Part shown: positions 1-7,983 of the stretch, in pieces
Position numbering within the stretch: position 1 is the stretch's first letter
Layout: every line of letters starts with the position of its first letter
Assembly: GCA_035578175.1 (NCBI GenBank)
Contig: JAQMRL010000007.1
Coordinates: 44,769,391-44,833,390 of the forward strand
Direction: 5' to 3'
DNA: 64,000 nt
Origin: Catonia carolina
Lineage: Eukaryota; Arthropoda; Insecta; Hemiptera; Achilidae
Translations under genes and position numbers: made by a program
Notes under the pieces: model-generated
What the model was told of the DNA's origin: nothing
The model's database searches: none
Seen by the model: only the letters and a program-made list of their open reading frames with translations

Positions 1-202
1 TCCTGCATGGGATGTTTGATAAAATAATTTCTTATTTAATATCTTATGAATTCTGTGAGACAAACATGGAACCTAAGTGAGTAACTTATTTCTATATTTT
101 TCAAGATGTAAAGCAATGATATATTTACTGTTTCTGTTAAAAGCAAGTATGAATTCTCTTATATCGATCGACACAGTCTATTACGTGTATTAAAATTTGA
201 TA
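1..202. other. unassigned left flank
   Basis: Host sequence left of the LTR element. I see no convincing gene. A GTGAGT donor-like motif at 77-82 follows a short open stretch, but I could not link it to porcupine by homology. Confidence 0.4.
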
Positions 203-206
203 GTAC

Positions 207-760
207 TGTTACGTCCCAGGTTCGTGAGATAAAATTCAAAAGCTTTTATCGAAAATCCAACTAGTGTTTTGTTTTATTCAAGAAAAAAAATCTTATCAGA
301 TCCAATGTTGAAATATTTAAAACAATTAAAATTCTTAAAACAATTAAAATTCTTAAAAAAATTAAAAGTCTTTAAATTAAGTTGGAGTAATTATTAAATC
401 TTCTAAAATACTTTCATCAAAATAAAGTTGAAAAAAAATTAATAAATTATTAATATTTTGTTTTCTGTTTTTTATAAAAATTGTATATCACCTATCCCTT
501 TAAAAGTTTTAAAAGAGAGTGAGGACAACAATCCAATTTATTTAAATTAAGAAAATTGTCTTTTTCTTTTTTTTTTTTTGTACTCACATCTGACGTTGTG
601 TAAATAAGATCATCTGGTGGTACATTGATGTTGATGCTGTAAGAGTGTTTATGTTTACGTTGGAATGTCGTTACGTGCGTACTGTTCGTTATGTTTTGTT
701 TCCACTGTCCGTTATGCGTTAGGTGTTCGTATTGGTATCTCCTATTACAATCCTATTACA
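207..760 (-). repeat. LTR (3' LTR in element orientation)
   Basis: 554 bp, TG...CA ends, matching 5872-6425 along its whole length on side-by-side reading. It contains AT-rich short repeats around 318-365 and a poly-T run near 568-580. Confidence 0.93.
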
Positions 761-778
761 ATCTTCCCCTCCCCCCGG
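761..778 (-). other. polypurine tract of the Gypsy element
   Basis: On the minus strand this is a G/A-rich run directly abutting the inner edge of the 3' LTR, with six G, an A, four G and AAGAT. It is the expected primer site for plus-strand DNA synthesis. From here to 1031 there is non-coding sequence with a long poly-T at about 940-960. Confidence 0.8.
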
Positions 779-1031
779 AGAGTAAAGAGAAGCACACAGT
801 ACGTGTAAGCAAAATAAAGGGGGTGAGTGTTAAAATGAAAAAGAGAAGATGAGTATGTAGCAGTTGTCGGCTTGAGATGGTAATATACATTCATTTGGGG
901 CCCCATTCAATAAAACATTCAAACAACATGCAAACAGCATTTTTTTTTTTTTTTTTTTTATTACAATCATCCCAAACTCGAGGATCGCTACAGACAGCAC
1001 CTAAAAATAAATTATGTAATTTATGAGTATA

Positions 1032-4000
1032 CTATTTAACTTTTTTAATATTAGAAATATGTTCTTTAGTGATATCTCCTCCTACAGTCTTACGAAGTAA
1101 TGCTGTAACTGGAGTAGAGAAGCCGATGATATAAAAAGGTTCAGACCATCGATACGCCATTTTGGCACAAATATTTTTTTGTTTTGAACTAACGGGGTGA
1201 GTTTTTAGCAGAACTTTATCTCCCACTGAAAATGGATTGGGATGGCGTGTAGCATTATATCTACGTGCCATATCATTATGTGATTTAACTAGTTTTCTTC
1301 TAATATCACACATCATATTACTAGAACGTATAGGATTTCTATGGAGGATATCTTGGATATTCCATGCTCTATCTAATGGAGTGTGAGCTGGAAAAGTATG
1401 CAATATGTCAAATGGGCATTTCCCATGAGCATTATGTTGAGCCATATTGAAAGCTAATTGAAACCAAAATAAAGATTTGTCCCAAGTTGCTTGAGTCTTT
1501 GCATGATACGCAATAAGGATAGACCTAAGATTTCGGTTTAAACGTTCTGCATGCGATGGTTGAGGGTGATAGGGTGAGAGGGTGGTTCGTTTTATGCCTA
1601 AATTGAAACAAAAGTTTTTAAACATTATGGAATTAAAATTTTTAGCATTATCTGTGACAATCAATCTTGGAATAGAATAACTTTGGAAAATACGTTTTAA
1701 TTCATGGATAATAGAGGATGTATTAGTGTTTTTTAACGGGGCTAACCATGTGAATTTTGAGAAACTATCGACTACCACTAGAATATATTTATATCCTTGA
1801 TTGGTTTTTGCTAGGCTACCGACGGTATCAATAAACAGTGTGTCAAATGGCGCTGTCGGAACTCTGGAACTGAGATTTCCCCATTTATAATTTATCCCAG
1901 GTTTGCTTCGTTGGCAGGTCGTACAAGCCTTGACTTTCAGAGGAATTTCTCGATATATAGCTGGCCAATAAAAATATCGTGTGATTTTGTGTATAGTTTT
2001 CTCAACACCTAAGTGTCCACCAATCTCCGAATCATGAAAATATTTAAATACTAAATCTTTTAAAGAGTCGGGAAGTACGATTTTGGTTGGATTATTATGT
2101 TTATTTTTTGAACATAGGACTCCTTTGGATAAACAAAATTTACTATTCCTTTGTTGTTTTTGTTGTAGGATAAAGGTATCCTGTTCCTGATGTAGTTTGA
2201 CGTCTGTAAAAGATAGGGGGAATTGTGACAATAAACTATTAATATAAGTTATATCGTGCGGAATATCTTCGTTATTTAGATCATACATCCTCGATAATGC
2301 ATCGGCAACATTATTATCTGAACCACGGATGTGATTAATTTTAAATTTAAAGACAGATATTCGGAGTAACCATCTAGCTAATCTACCTAACTGTTTTGGT
2401 TTGGAAAGAAGCCAGGCTAAGGCTTGATTATCAGTTTCTAAAAGAAATTCGCGATGTGTTAAATAGGTCCTGAAATGATCCGTTGCGAAAACAACTGCAA
2501 GACACTCTCTTTCATATGCTGAAAACTTTCGTTCTGCTTCTGTTAGTGTTTTAGAAGCATACGCTATAGGTTTCCTAGATCCTTCTTGTTCCTGAAGTAG
2601 GACAGCTCCTAGACCTGTATCAGACGCATCCGTCTGCAAAATGAAAGTTTTGGAAAAGTCTGGAATTGCTAATACCGGTGGATTAGCGATTGCCTGTTTG
2701 AGATCTTCAAACGCAAGTTTTTGAGCGTCGTGCCAGATAAACGGAGTGTTTTTGCGACGTAATTTATTTAGTGGTTCAATTCTATCAGCATAATTTTTGA
2801 TAAATTTGGAAAAATAATTAACCATACCACAAAATCGATGTACTTGTTTTACTGTCATAGGCTGTGGGTACTGTAATATTTTTTGTGTCCTATTTGAGTC
2901 TATAGAGACTCCTTTGTACGACAATACATGCCCGAGAAACGGTATTTCATTTACAGCAAATGTCACTTTATCAGGATTAACTGTAATGCCAGCTTTCCGT
3001 AAAATTGACAATACTATTTTGATATGTTTAACATGCTCTGTAAAACTTTTTGAATATATTAATATATCATCCATATAATTAAATACAAATTTATATTTAA
3101 TATTTTTGAATAATGTATTCATAAGGCGAGTTAAAACTTGCGCACCAGTCGACAAACCAAAAGGTAACCTTTCATATTCGTACAAACCATCTGGTGTACA
3201 AAATGCAGTAATTTGACGAGATTTTTCTGTCAATGGGATCTGATGGTATGCTTGTGCTAAATCTAACGTACTAAACCATCTTGCATTGGAAAACCATTGG
3301 AACGCATGATTTATATTCGGCAAAGGTTGTGCCTCTGAATCAATTATTAGGTTAACTTGACGATAATCTACAACTAGACGACTAGTTCCGTTTGGTTTCG
3401 GAATTAAAAATGCTGGGGAAGAATAGGGGGAAATACTTTCTCGAATTACCTTATCTTTTAATAATTTGTCAATTTGTTGTTTCATTTGAAACGTTTTTAT
3501 CGGATTTAAAGGATAGGGTCTAGATTTAATAATTTCATTATTTTTAAGTACAATATCGTATTTCAATACATGAGTACAACCTAATTTAGTTGTAAGAACA
3601 TCAGGAAATTCTTTACATAAATCATTAATTGTATTTTTAATATACTCACTTTGTTCCACGTTGTTAATTTGTTCTGGAGATAGGTCGGTTAAGTGAAATT
3701 GTTTACCTCTTGCCCAATCAAAAGTTATGAAAGATTTTGTTGGGTTAACTATTGCGCGGGTTGTTTGTAAAAAATTCATCCCGAGTATTATTCGGTGTTG
3801 TAATTTGGATAATATTTTAAAATTCACTTTCCATGATAATTTTTGAAGATTAACCTTAATCCAAATTTGTTTATTTATTTTTAAAGGAAATCGATCAGCT
3901 GTGAGACAAATTGTATTAATGTTTTCTTCCTCTATAATTGCCTTTTTATTTTTTAAAAATGTATACAGTTGTTGATTTATAATATTATGGGTGGAACCTG

Positions 4001-4175
4001 AATCGATAAGGGCATTAAATATGTTATTTTTAATTTTTATTGGTAATGTTTTTAAAGAATAATTACAATTTAATTTATTTTCTTTCAACTTTAAATATTT
4101 ACTTGAATTATTTTTACAAATGCACATCATATGTTTATGGTCAGTACATTTGTAAACATTTAGTTTTTTGAAACA
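1032..4175 (-). CDS. pol: Pol polyprotein: protease, reverse transcriptase, RNase H, integrase
   Basis: The frame is open from 4175 (after a stop at 4176-4178) to 1032; the first Met is at 4130. Counting from that Met, the order is: aspartic protease with DSGS at residues 43-46; reverse transcriptase with YMDD near 353; RNase H with TDASDTG near 500; integrase zinc region (H..H..C..C) around 690-735; then catalytic D, D and E near 763, 824 and 861, the last in HAERLNRNL. The C-terminus ends in a short basic stretch. It overlaps gag in the -1 frame and is probably made by ribosomal frameshifting at 4163-4169 rather than by its own start. No stop or frameshift interrupts it, so it looks intact. 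No chromodomain is apparent. The protein copies and integrates the element; it is not a host enzyme. Confidence 0.95.
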   Translation of the reverse strand, partial: CFKKLNVYKCTDHKHMMCICKNNSSKYLKLKENKLNCNYSLKTLPIKIKNNIFNALIDSGSTHNIINQQLYTFLKNKKAIIEEENINTICLTADRFPLKINKQIWIKVNLQKLSWKVNFKILSKLQHRIILGMNFLQTTRAIVNPTKSFITFDWARGKQFHLTDLSPEQINNVEQSEYIKNTINDLCKEFPDVLTTKLGCTHVLKYDIVLKNNEIIKSRPYPLNPIKTFQMKQQIDKLLKDKVIRESISPYSSPAFLIPKPNGTSRLVVDYRQVNLIIDSEAQPLPNINHAFQWFSNARWFSTLDLAQAYHQIPLTEKSRQITAFCTPDGLYEYERLPFGLSTGAQVLTRLMNTLFKNIKYKFVFNYMDDILIYSKSFTEHVKHIKIVLSILRKAGITVNPDKVTFAVNEIPFLGHVLSYKGVSIDSNRTQKILQYPQPMTVKQVHRFCGMVNYFSKFIKNYADRIEPLNKLRRKNTPFIWHDAQKLAFEDLKQAIANPPVLAIPDFSKTFILQTDASDTGLGAVLLQEQEGSRKPIAYASKTLTEAERKFSAYERECLAVVFATDHFRTYLTHREFLLETDNQALAWLLSKPKQLGRLARWLLRISVFKFKINHIRGSDNNVADALSRMYDLNNEDIPHDITYINSLLSQFPLSFTDVKLHQEQDTFILQQKQQRNSKFCLSKGVLCSKNKHNNPTKIVLPDSLKDLVFKYFHDSEIGGHLGVEKTIHKITRYFYWPAIYREIPLKVKACTTCQRSKPGINYKWGNLSSRVPTAPFDTLFIDTVGSLAKTNQGYKYILVVVDSFSKFTWLAPLKNTNTSSIIHELKRIFQSYSIPRLIVTDNAKNFNSIMFKNFCFNLGIKRTTLSPYHPQPSHAERLNRNLRSILIAYHAKTQATWDKSLFWFQLAFNMAQHNAHGKCPFDILHTFPAHTPLDRAWNIQDILHRNPIRSSNMMCDIRRKLVKSHNDMARRYNATRHPNPFSVGDKVLLKTHPVSSKQKNICAKMAYRWSEPFYIIGFSTPVTALLRKTVGGDITKEHISNIKKVK

Positions 4176-5533
4176 TTATTATTTCCTTTTTGTTGTAAAA
4201 GTTTACAATTTCGTTTGATATGACCTAATTTATGGCAATAGAAACATTTTAAAGTGGTTGCAGGCATTTGTGATCTAACGGTGTTGTAAGTTGTATCTTT
4301 TAATATATTTTGTTTACCTCGTGAAGGTACCATGCTATTTATATCTTGTATTACGCTCGTATCACTTATTTTAGATACGCCGATGTCATTCAGAGTCCTA
4401 GCATAAACTCTCTCATAGACATAGGTATCTAGTTTATTGAAATCTTGTAAGTTACGAGGTTGGCCAATTATACCTATATGTGCGGCGTATACTTCATTTA
4501 AACCGGTTAAAATTATATTAATTAACTCACCTTCTGTTAGATCTAATCTTAATACCTCATGGTGTTCTAAAATTTCTTTTATGTATTCATTAAGTGTCTC
4601 TGTTTGCGACTGATTTCGGTACAACAATTTGAGTTTTAATATTTCTTTCATTTTTGGCGTTATTAATTTGTTGACTAAATCTCTATGAAATTGATCGAAA
4701 TTATGATTATTTTTAATTGAATTCTCAAAGATTTGTTCAGTAAAGCCTGTCATAAATTGAGTTAACAATACTAAAGGTAAATCTACTGCATAGCGTTTCT
4801 GAATTTGTTTAATTATTTTGATATTTCGTACTAGTATATCAATATCACGTCCATCAGTTATAGTTAATTGCTTTAATTCATTTTCAATTGGATTTGCAAT
4901 TTTCGTCCAATTGAAGTTTAACTCACGATTAAAATAGGCTGGATTATGATTACCTACTGCATTCGGTATTAATATATCAGGAGTTTCGTTTCTAAGAACA
5001 GGATTTTGCATTACTGGGGAATGTAAAATATTAATATGGTTAACACCAAAATTTTCTTGTTGATCAAGTAAGAAATCATTTCCTAAATGTGCGTTTTCAA
5101 TATTTATGTTGTTTTGTTCTAAATTAGGCTCAATTTCGAAATTTTGTAACCTATTAAGTTTCCAAATATCAAATTCTCCCTTTAAATTTTGAAATCCTAC
5201 AAGTTTATCTGGTTTATTAGTTAATATGAATGTTAATAATTTATTAAGCCTATCATCAAATGTTTCGGCATTATACTTTTCTACTTCAGTTAAATTTTCT
5301 AGGTTTCGTAACTTTACCAAATAGTTTTGACACTCCGTCAGTTGTTTGTCTATGTCAAACCTATGTAGCGTAGTTAAGTCAATTTGTCGTCCATTATTTA
5401 AGAGTTTTTGTAACCTTTGTCTTTTTTGTCTTACGTTTCCTGTTGTTGTACTTTTTCGTATTCGTAATTGGAAATTAACGTTTGTTTCGTCTAATTTAGT
5501 GGGGTCAAGAATTGGTGCTACTTGTCTATCCAT
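4160..5533 (-). CDS. gag: Gag structural protein
   Basis: This 457-codon ORF lies 5' of pol in element order. The middle (about residues 210-380) has the helical, hydrophobic pattern of a retrotransposon capsid domain. Near the C-terminus a single zinc knuckle, CFYCHKLGHIKRNC (CX2CX4HX4C), should bind the element RNA. The frame ends in SKN and a TAA stop at 4160-4162, which lies inside the open pol frame. The N-terminal third is rich in Asn, Leu and charged residues and I cannot assign a domain there. The start Met at 5531-5533 lies about 340 bp downstream of the 5' LTR, a normal leader length. The frame is intact, consistent with a recent insertion. Confidence 0.92.
   Translation of the reverse strand: MDRQVAPILDPTKLDETNVNFQLRIRKSTTTGNVRQKRQRLQKLLNNGRQIDLTTLHRFDIDKQLTECQNYLVKLRNLENLTEVEKYNAETFDDRLNKLLTFILTNKPDKLVGFQNLKGEFDIWKLNRLQNFEIEPNLEQNNINIENAHLGNDFLLDQQENFGVNHINILHSPVMQNPVLRNETPDILIPNAVGNHNPAYFNRELNFNWTKIANPIENELKQLTITDGRDIDILVRNIKIIKQIQKRYAVDLPLVLLTQFMTGFTEQIFENSIKNNHNFDQFHRDLVNKLITPKMKEILKLKLLYRNQSQTETLNEYIKEILEHHEVLRLDLTEGELINIILTGLNEVYAAHIGIIGQPRNLQDFNKLDTYVYERVYARTLNDIGVSKISDTSVIQDINSMVPSRGKQNILKDTTYNTVRSQMPATTLKCFYCHKLGHIKRNCKLLQQKGNNNVSKN
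4163..4169 (-). promoter_or_regulatory. -1 ribosomal frameshift heptamer (A AAA AAC)
   Basis: On the minus strand the last gag codons before the TAA stop are TCA AAA AAC, giving the classic slippery heptamer A AAA AAC in the correct register. A one-base backward slip leads directly into the open pol frame, which would otherwise lack translation through its first codons. I did not fold the downstream RNA for a stimulatory structure. Confidence 0.8.
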
Positions 5534-5734
5534 GTTTCTACCTGTTTATTGTTTTCTGTAATGATGACTATTTAAATGTATGTAAACAATGCCTTACCAG
5601 ATAATTTCAATACACTTGCCAGATGTGAGATTGTTACGTTTTTTGAAATTGTTATTGATAATTGATTTTTATGAATTTTAGAAGATTTATTGATGTTATT
5701 TATTGAATTTTTGTTTTAGTTTTTATGATATTCT

Positions 5735-5850
5735 GATTTATATCCTGGTTTATCCTTGTCGTATCTTGGTTTATCCTTGTTTTATCCTGGTTTATCCCTG
5801 TTTTTATCCTGGTTTATCCTTGTTTTGTCCTGGTTTATCCTTGTTTAATT
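5735..5850 (-). repeat. tandem repeats in the element leader
   Basis: About four to five imperfect units of roughly 25-28 bp built around TATCCTGGTTTATCCTTGT (plus strand) lie between the gag start and the primer-binding site. They create a small chance ORF on the plus strand that I do not call as a gene. Confidence 0.8.
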
Positions 5851-5867
5851 TCCCGGTCGATGCACCA
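5850..5867 (-). other. primer-binding site, similar to tRNA-Gly 3' end
   Basis: Four bases inside the 5' LTR the minus strand reads TGGTGCATCGACCGGGAA. TGG pairs with a tRNA CCA end. The rest matches the 3' end I recall for insect tRNA-Gly(GCC) except for one base. The tRNA identity is from memory and needs checking against the host tRNA set. Confidence 0.65.
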
Positions 5868-5871
5868 TTTT

Positions 5872-6425
5872 TGTTACGTCCCAGGTTCGTGAGATAAAAT
5901 TCAAAAGCTTTTATCGAAAATCCAACTAGTGTTTTGTTTTATTCAAGAAAAAAAATCTTATCAGATCCAATGTTGAAATATTTAAAACAATTAAAATTCT
6001 TAAAACAATTAAAATTCTTAAAAAAATTAAAAGTCTTTAAATTAAGTTGGAGTAATTATTAAATCTTCTAAAATACTTTCATCAAAATAAAGTTGAAAAA
6101 AAATTAATAAATTATTAATATTTTGTTTTCTGTTTTTTATAAAAATTGTATATCACCTATCCCTTTAAAAGTTTTAAAAGAGAGTGAGGACAACAATCCA
6201 ATTTATTTAAATTAAGAAAATTGTCTTTTTCTTTTTTTTTTTTTGTACTCACATCTGACGTTGTGTAAATAAGATCATCTGGTGGTACATTGATGTTGAT
6301 GCTGTAAGAGTGTTTATGTTTACGTTGGAATGTCGTTACGTGCGTACTGTTCGTTATGTTTTGTTTCCACTGTCCGTTATGCGTTAGGTGTTCGTATTGG
6401 TATCTCCTATTACAATCCTATTACA
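5872..6425 (-). repeat. LTR (5' LTR in element orientation)
   Basis: 554 bp, identical by eye to 207-760. Element transcription should start within this copy and run leftwards. It ends at the GTAC duplication (6426-6429). Confidence 0.93.
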
Positions 6426-6429
6426 GTAC

Positions 6430-6761
6430 TGTACCCATTTCTTGATTATTTTTGGGTTCATACTTTTAAAATCACTTGTCTATTTATTACTTTTGTTTTA
6501 TCTTCATGAGATGGAGCCTAAATTTTTTTATAGCGATTATGTCACTCAAGATCACATTAAATTTACATCTCGTGGACTATAAATGGAGTTTGCAATTTTC
6601 GAGTCGGCATGAAGATTTTGACTGTCTCTAAATTTCAACCAATGAACAATGTTTACAGACTAAAATTATAGTTGTCATTACTTTTTTTGTTATTTTTTAC
6701 TTTTGTTCCTTTAATGATTTAAAATAGTGTAGATTTCAAACCATTTCAGAGTGAGCATTTT
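6430..6761. other. no gene seen
   Basis: AT-rich host sequence between the LTR element and the first ~0.9-kb repeat. The one short ORF has no recognisable domain. If the missing porcupine 5' exon is in the window it could lie here, but I did not find it. Confidence 0.4.
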
Positions 6762-7696
6762 TTATTTTCTCTTGCCTATATGAATATATAGGAAGGAAAG
6801 TATTGTTTTCATGTCAATTTTTTGAAATCAATTTTTCACCGGATCTACACGTTTTCAGACCCCCTGAACCCAAAAAAACATGTTTTTAGCGATTGGTCTG
6901 TGTGTGTATGTGTGTGGACAGAATATCTCAAGAACGAAATATCGTACGAACTTGAAACTTGAAACTTAAGTTACATACCACTACCGGACCCGACCTGAAC
7001 ATTTTCATCAAAATCAATCAACCGGAAGTAGTAGTTTATTTGTGTAATTTTTTTACTTTTTTATGATTTTCTCAAAAACTGGTCCTACGATTTTTTTTAA
7101 ATCGCTTCATTTACTTAATTTTTTATGCTCTACAAGATGGGGTAGGCGCCATGTTTGCTGAAATTCTCGGTGAGGCTGTTTTCACGTAAAAAATTTGTTT
7201 TTTTAAGATTGTGGCTTTATTATGCATTTTACCGCAAAAATGTATATAATTAAAGTTGTAGAGAATTTAAAATTCTACAACTTTTATTTCAAACATTTTT
7301 TTGTATAACGCTTAGTTTAGTGGTAATTAGCAATTTTCTGTTTTTTCTCACGAAAACGTGTGAAAAATCTATTTTTTAAAGATTTCGGCCCTAGTATGCA
7401 TTTTATAAAAAAAGTGTATATAATCAAATTTATAGGAAATTAAGAAATCTACAACTTTATTAAAATTGTTTTTTTCTACAGAGCCTAGTTTAGCGGGAAA
7501 GAGCGATTTTCCGTATTTTTAAGCCAAACTGAGGTTGATTTTCATTTTGCGTCTTTCATATATGATTAAAATTAGGTTATGTTTATTGAGGTTAGTTTTT
7601 TGTTTATTTCTAATGTTTTATTACTAATGTTAGGTTTATTGTTAATTATTTGCATTGGTAAGAGAAAGTTGTGTGAGTGTTTCACACCAGATTTTT
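6762..7696 (+). mobile_element. ~0.9-kb inverted-end repeat family, copy A
   Basis: First of six copies in the window. The left end reads TTTTCTCTTGCC and the right end GGTAAGAGAAAGT, imperfect inverted repeats. The right end continues through GTGTGA-GTGTT-TCACAC, a small hairpin, to CACCAGATTTTT. Inside are a TG microsatellite and two imperfect tandem modules (about 7200-7370 and 7370-7540). There is no intact protein, so it is non-autonomous. Confidence 0.8.
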
Positions 7697-7793
7697 ACTT
7701 TATGCGGTTATCATTTATGGTGTGTACATTTTACAACTGAAGTGATCTTGTTATCTAGAGAGAGAAATAAACCAGTTATTATTTTACTTGCAG

Positions 7794-7983
7794 GTGATAT
7801 TCCGTCTGAGTGGAAGCATGTCATTTCATCTGCACTTGGACTGTATGTAATTTATTATTATTTTAAAGAATGGGCCATTCATATGATTCTGATGGTCATT
7901 GTATTTTATATACTGATTCTTGTTATTCAAAAATCAAGAGGAATGCTGATTCTGTTACTCACTTTTGTGTTTCTGGTTGCTAA
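7794..7983 (+). CDS. por: porcupine exon A
   Basis: Acceptor TTGCAG precedes 7794 and donor GTGAGT follows 7983. It encodes DIPSEWKHVISSALGLY and two hydrophobic segments. It starts with two bases of a codon and ends with two, so an upstream exon must donate one base. Confidence 0.88.

Larger units (their letters stand above)
203..6429 (-). mobile_element. Ty3/Gypsy-type LTR retrotransposon, complete, env-less
   Basis: A complete LTR element lies on the minus strand. Two 554-bp LTRs (207-760 and 5872-6425) begin TGTTACG and end TTACA. They are flanked by the 4-bp duplication GTAC at 203-206 and 6426-6429. In element order, from right to left, it has 5' LTR, primer-binding site, leader, gag, pol and polypurine tract, then the 3' LTR. 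The domain order protease, reverse transcriptase, RNase H, integrase is that of the Ty3/Gypsy group. No third ORF for an envelope protein exists between pol and the 3' LTR. I could see no difference between the LTRs, and both ORFs are open, so the copy is young and may be competent. I do not assign a clade. Confidence 0.95.

Noticed and set aside
46..76. Possible first porcupine exon (ATG at 46, donor GTGAGT at 77)
   Set aside because: The phase would fit exon A, but it encodes only about ten residues, lacks the expected first membrane helix, and shows no recognisable similarity.
761..1031. Envelope gene of the LTR element
   Set aside because: Only ~270 bp separates pol from the 3' LTR and no ORF is present.
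5703..5897. Plus-strand ORF in the Gypsy leader
   Set aside because: A product of the tandem repeats; repetitive peptide, antisense to the element.
6762..7696. Canonical Helitron identity for the ~0.9-kb family because of its terminal hairpin
   Set aside because: No TC start or CTRR end is visible, and stems are not conserved in copies D, E and F.
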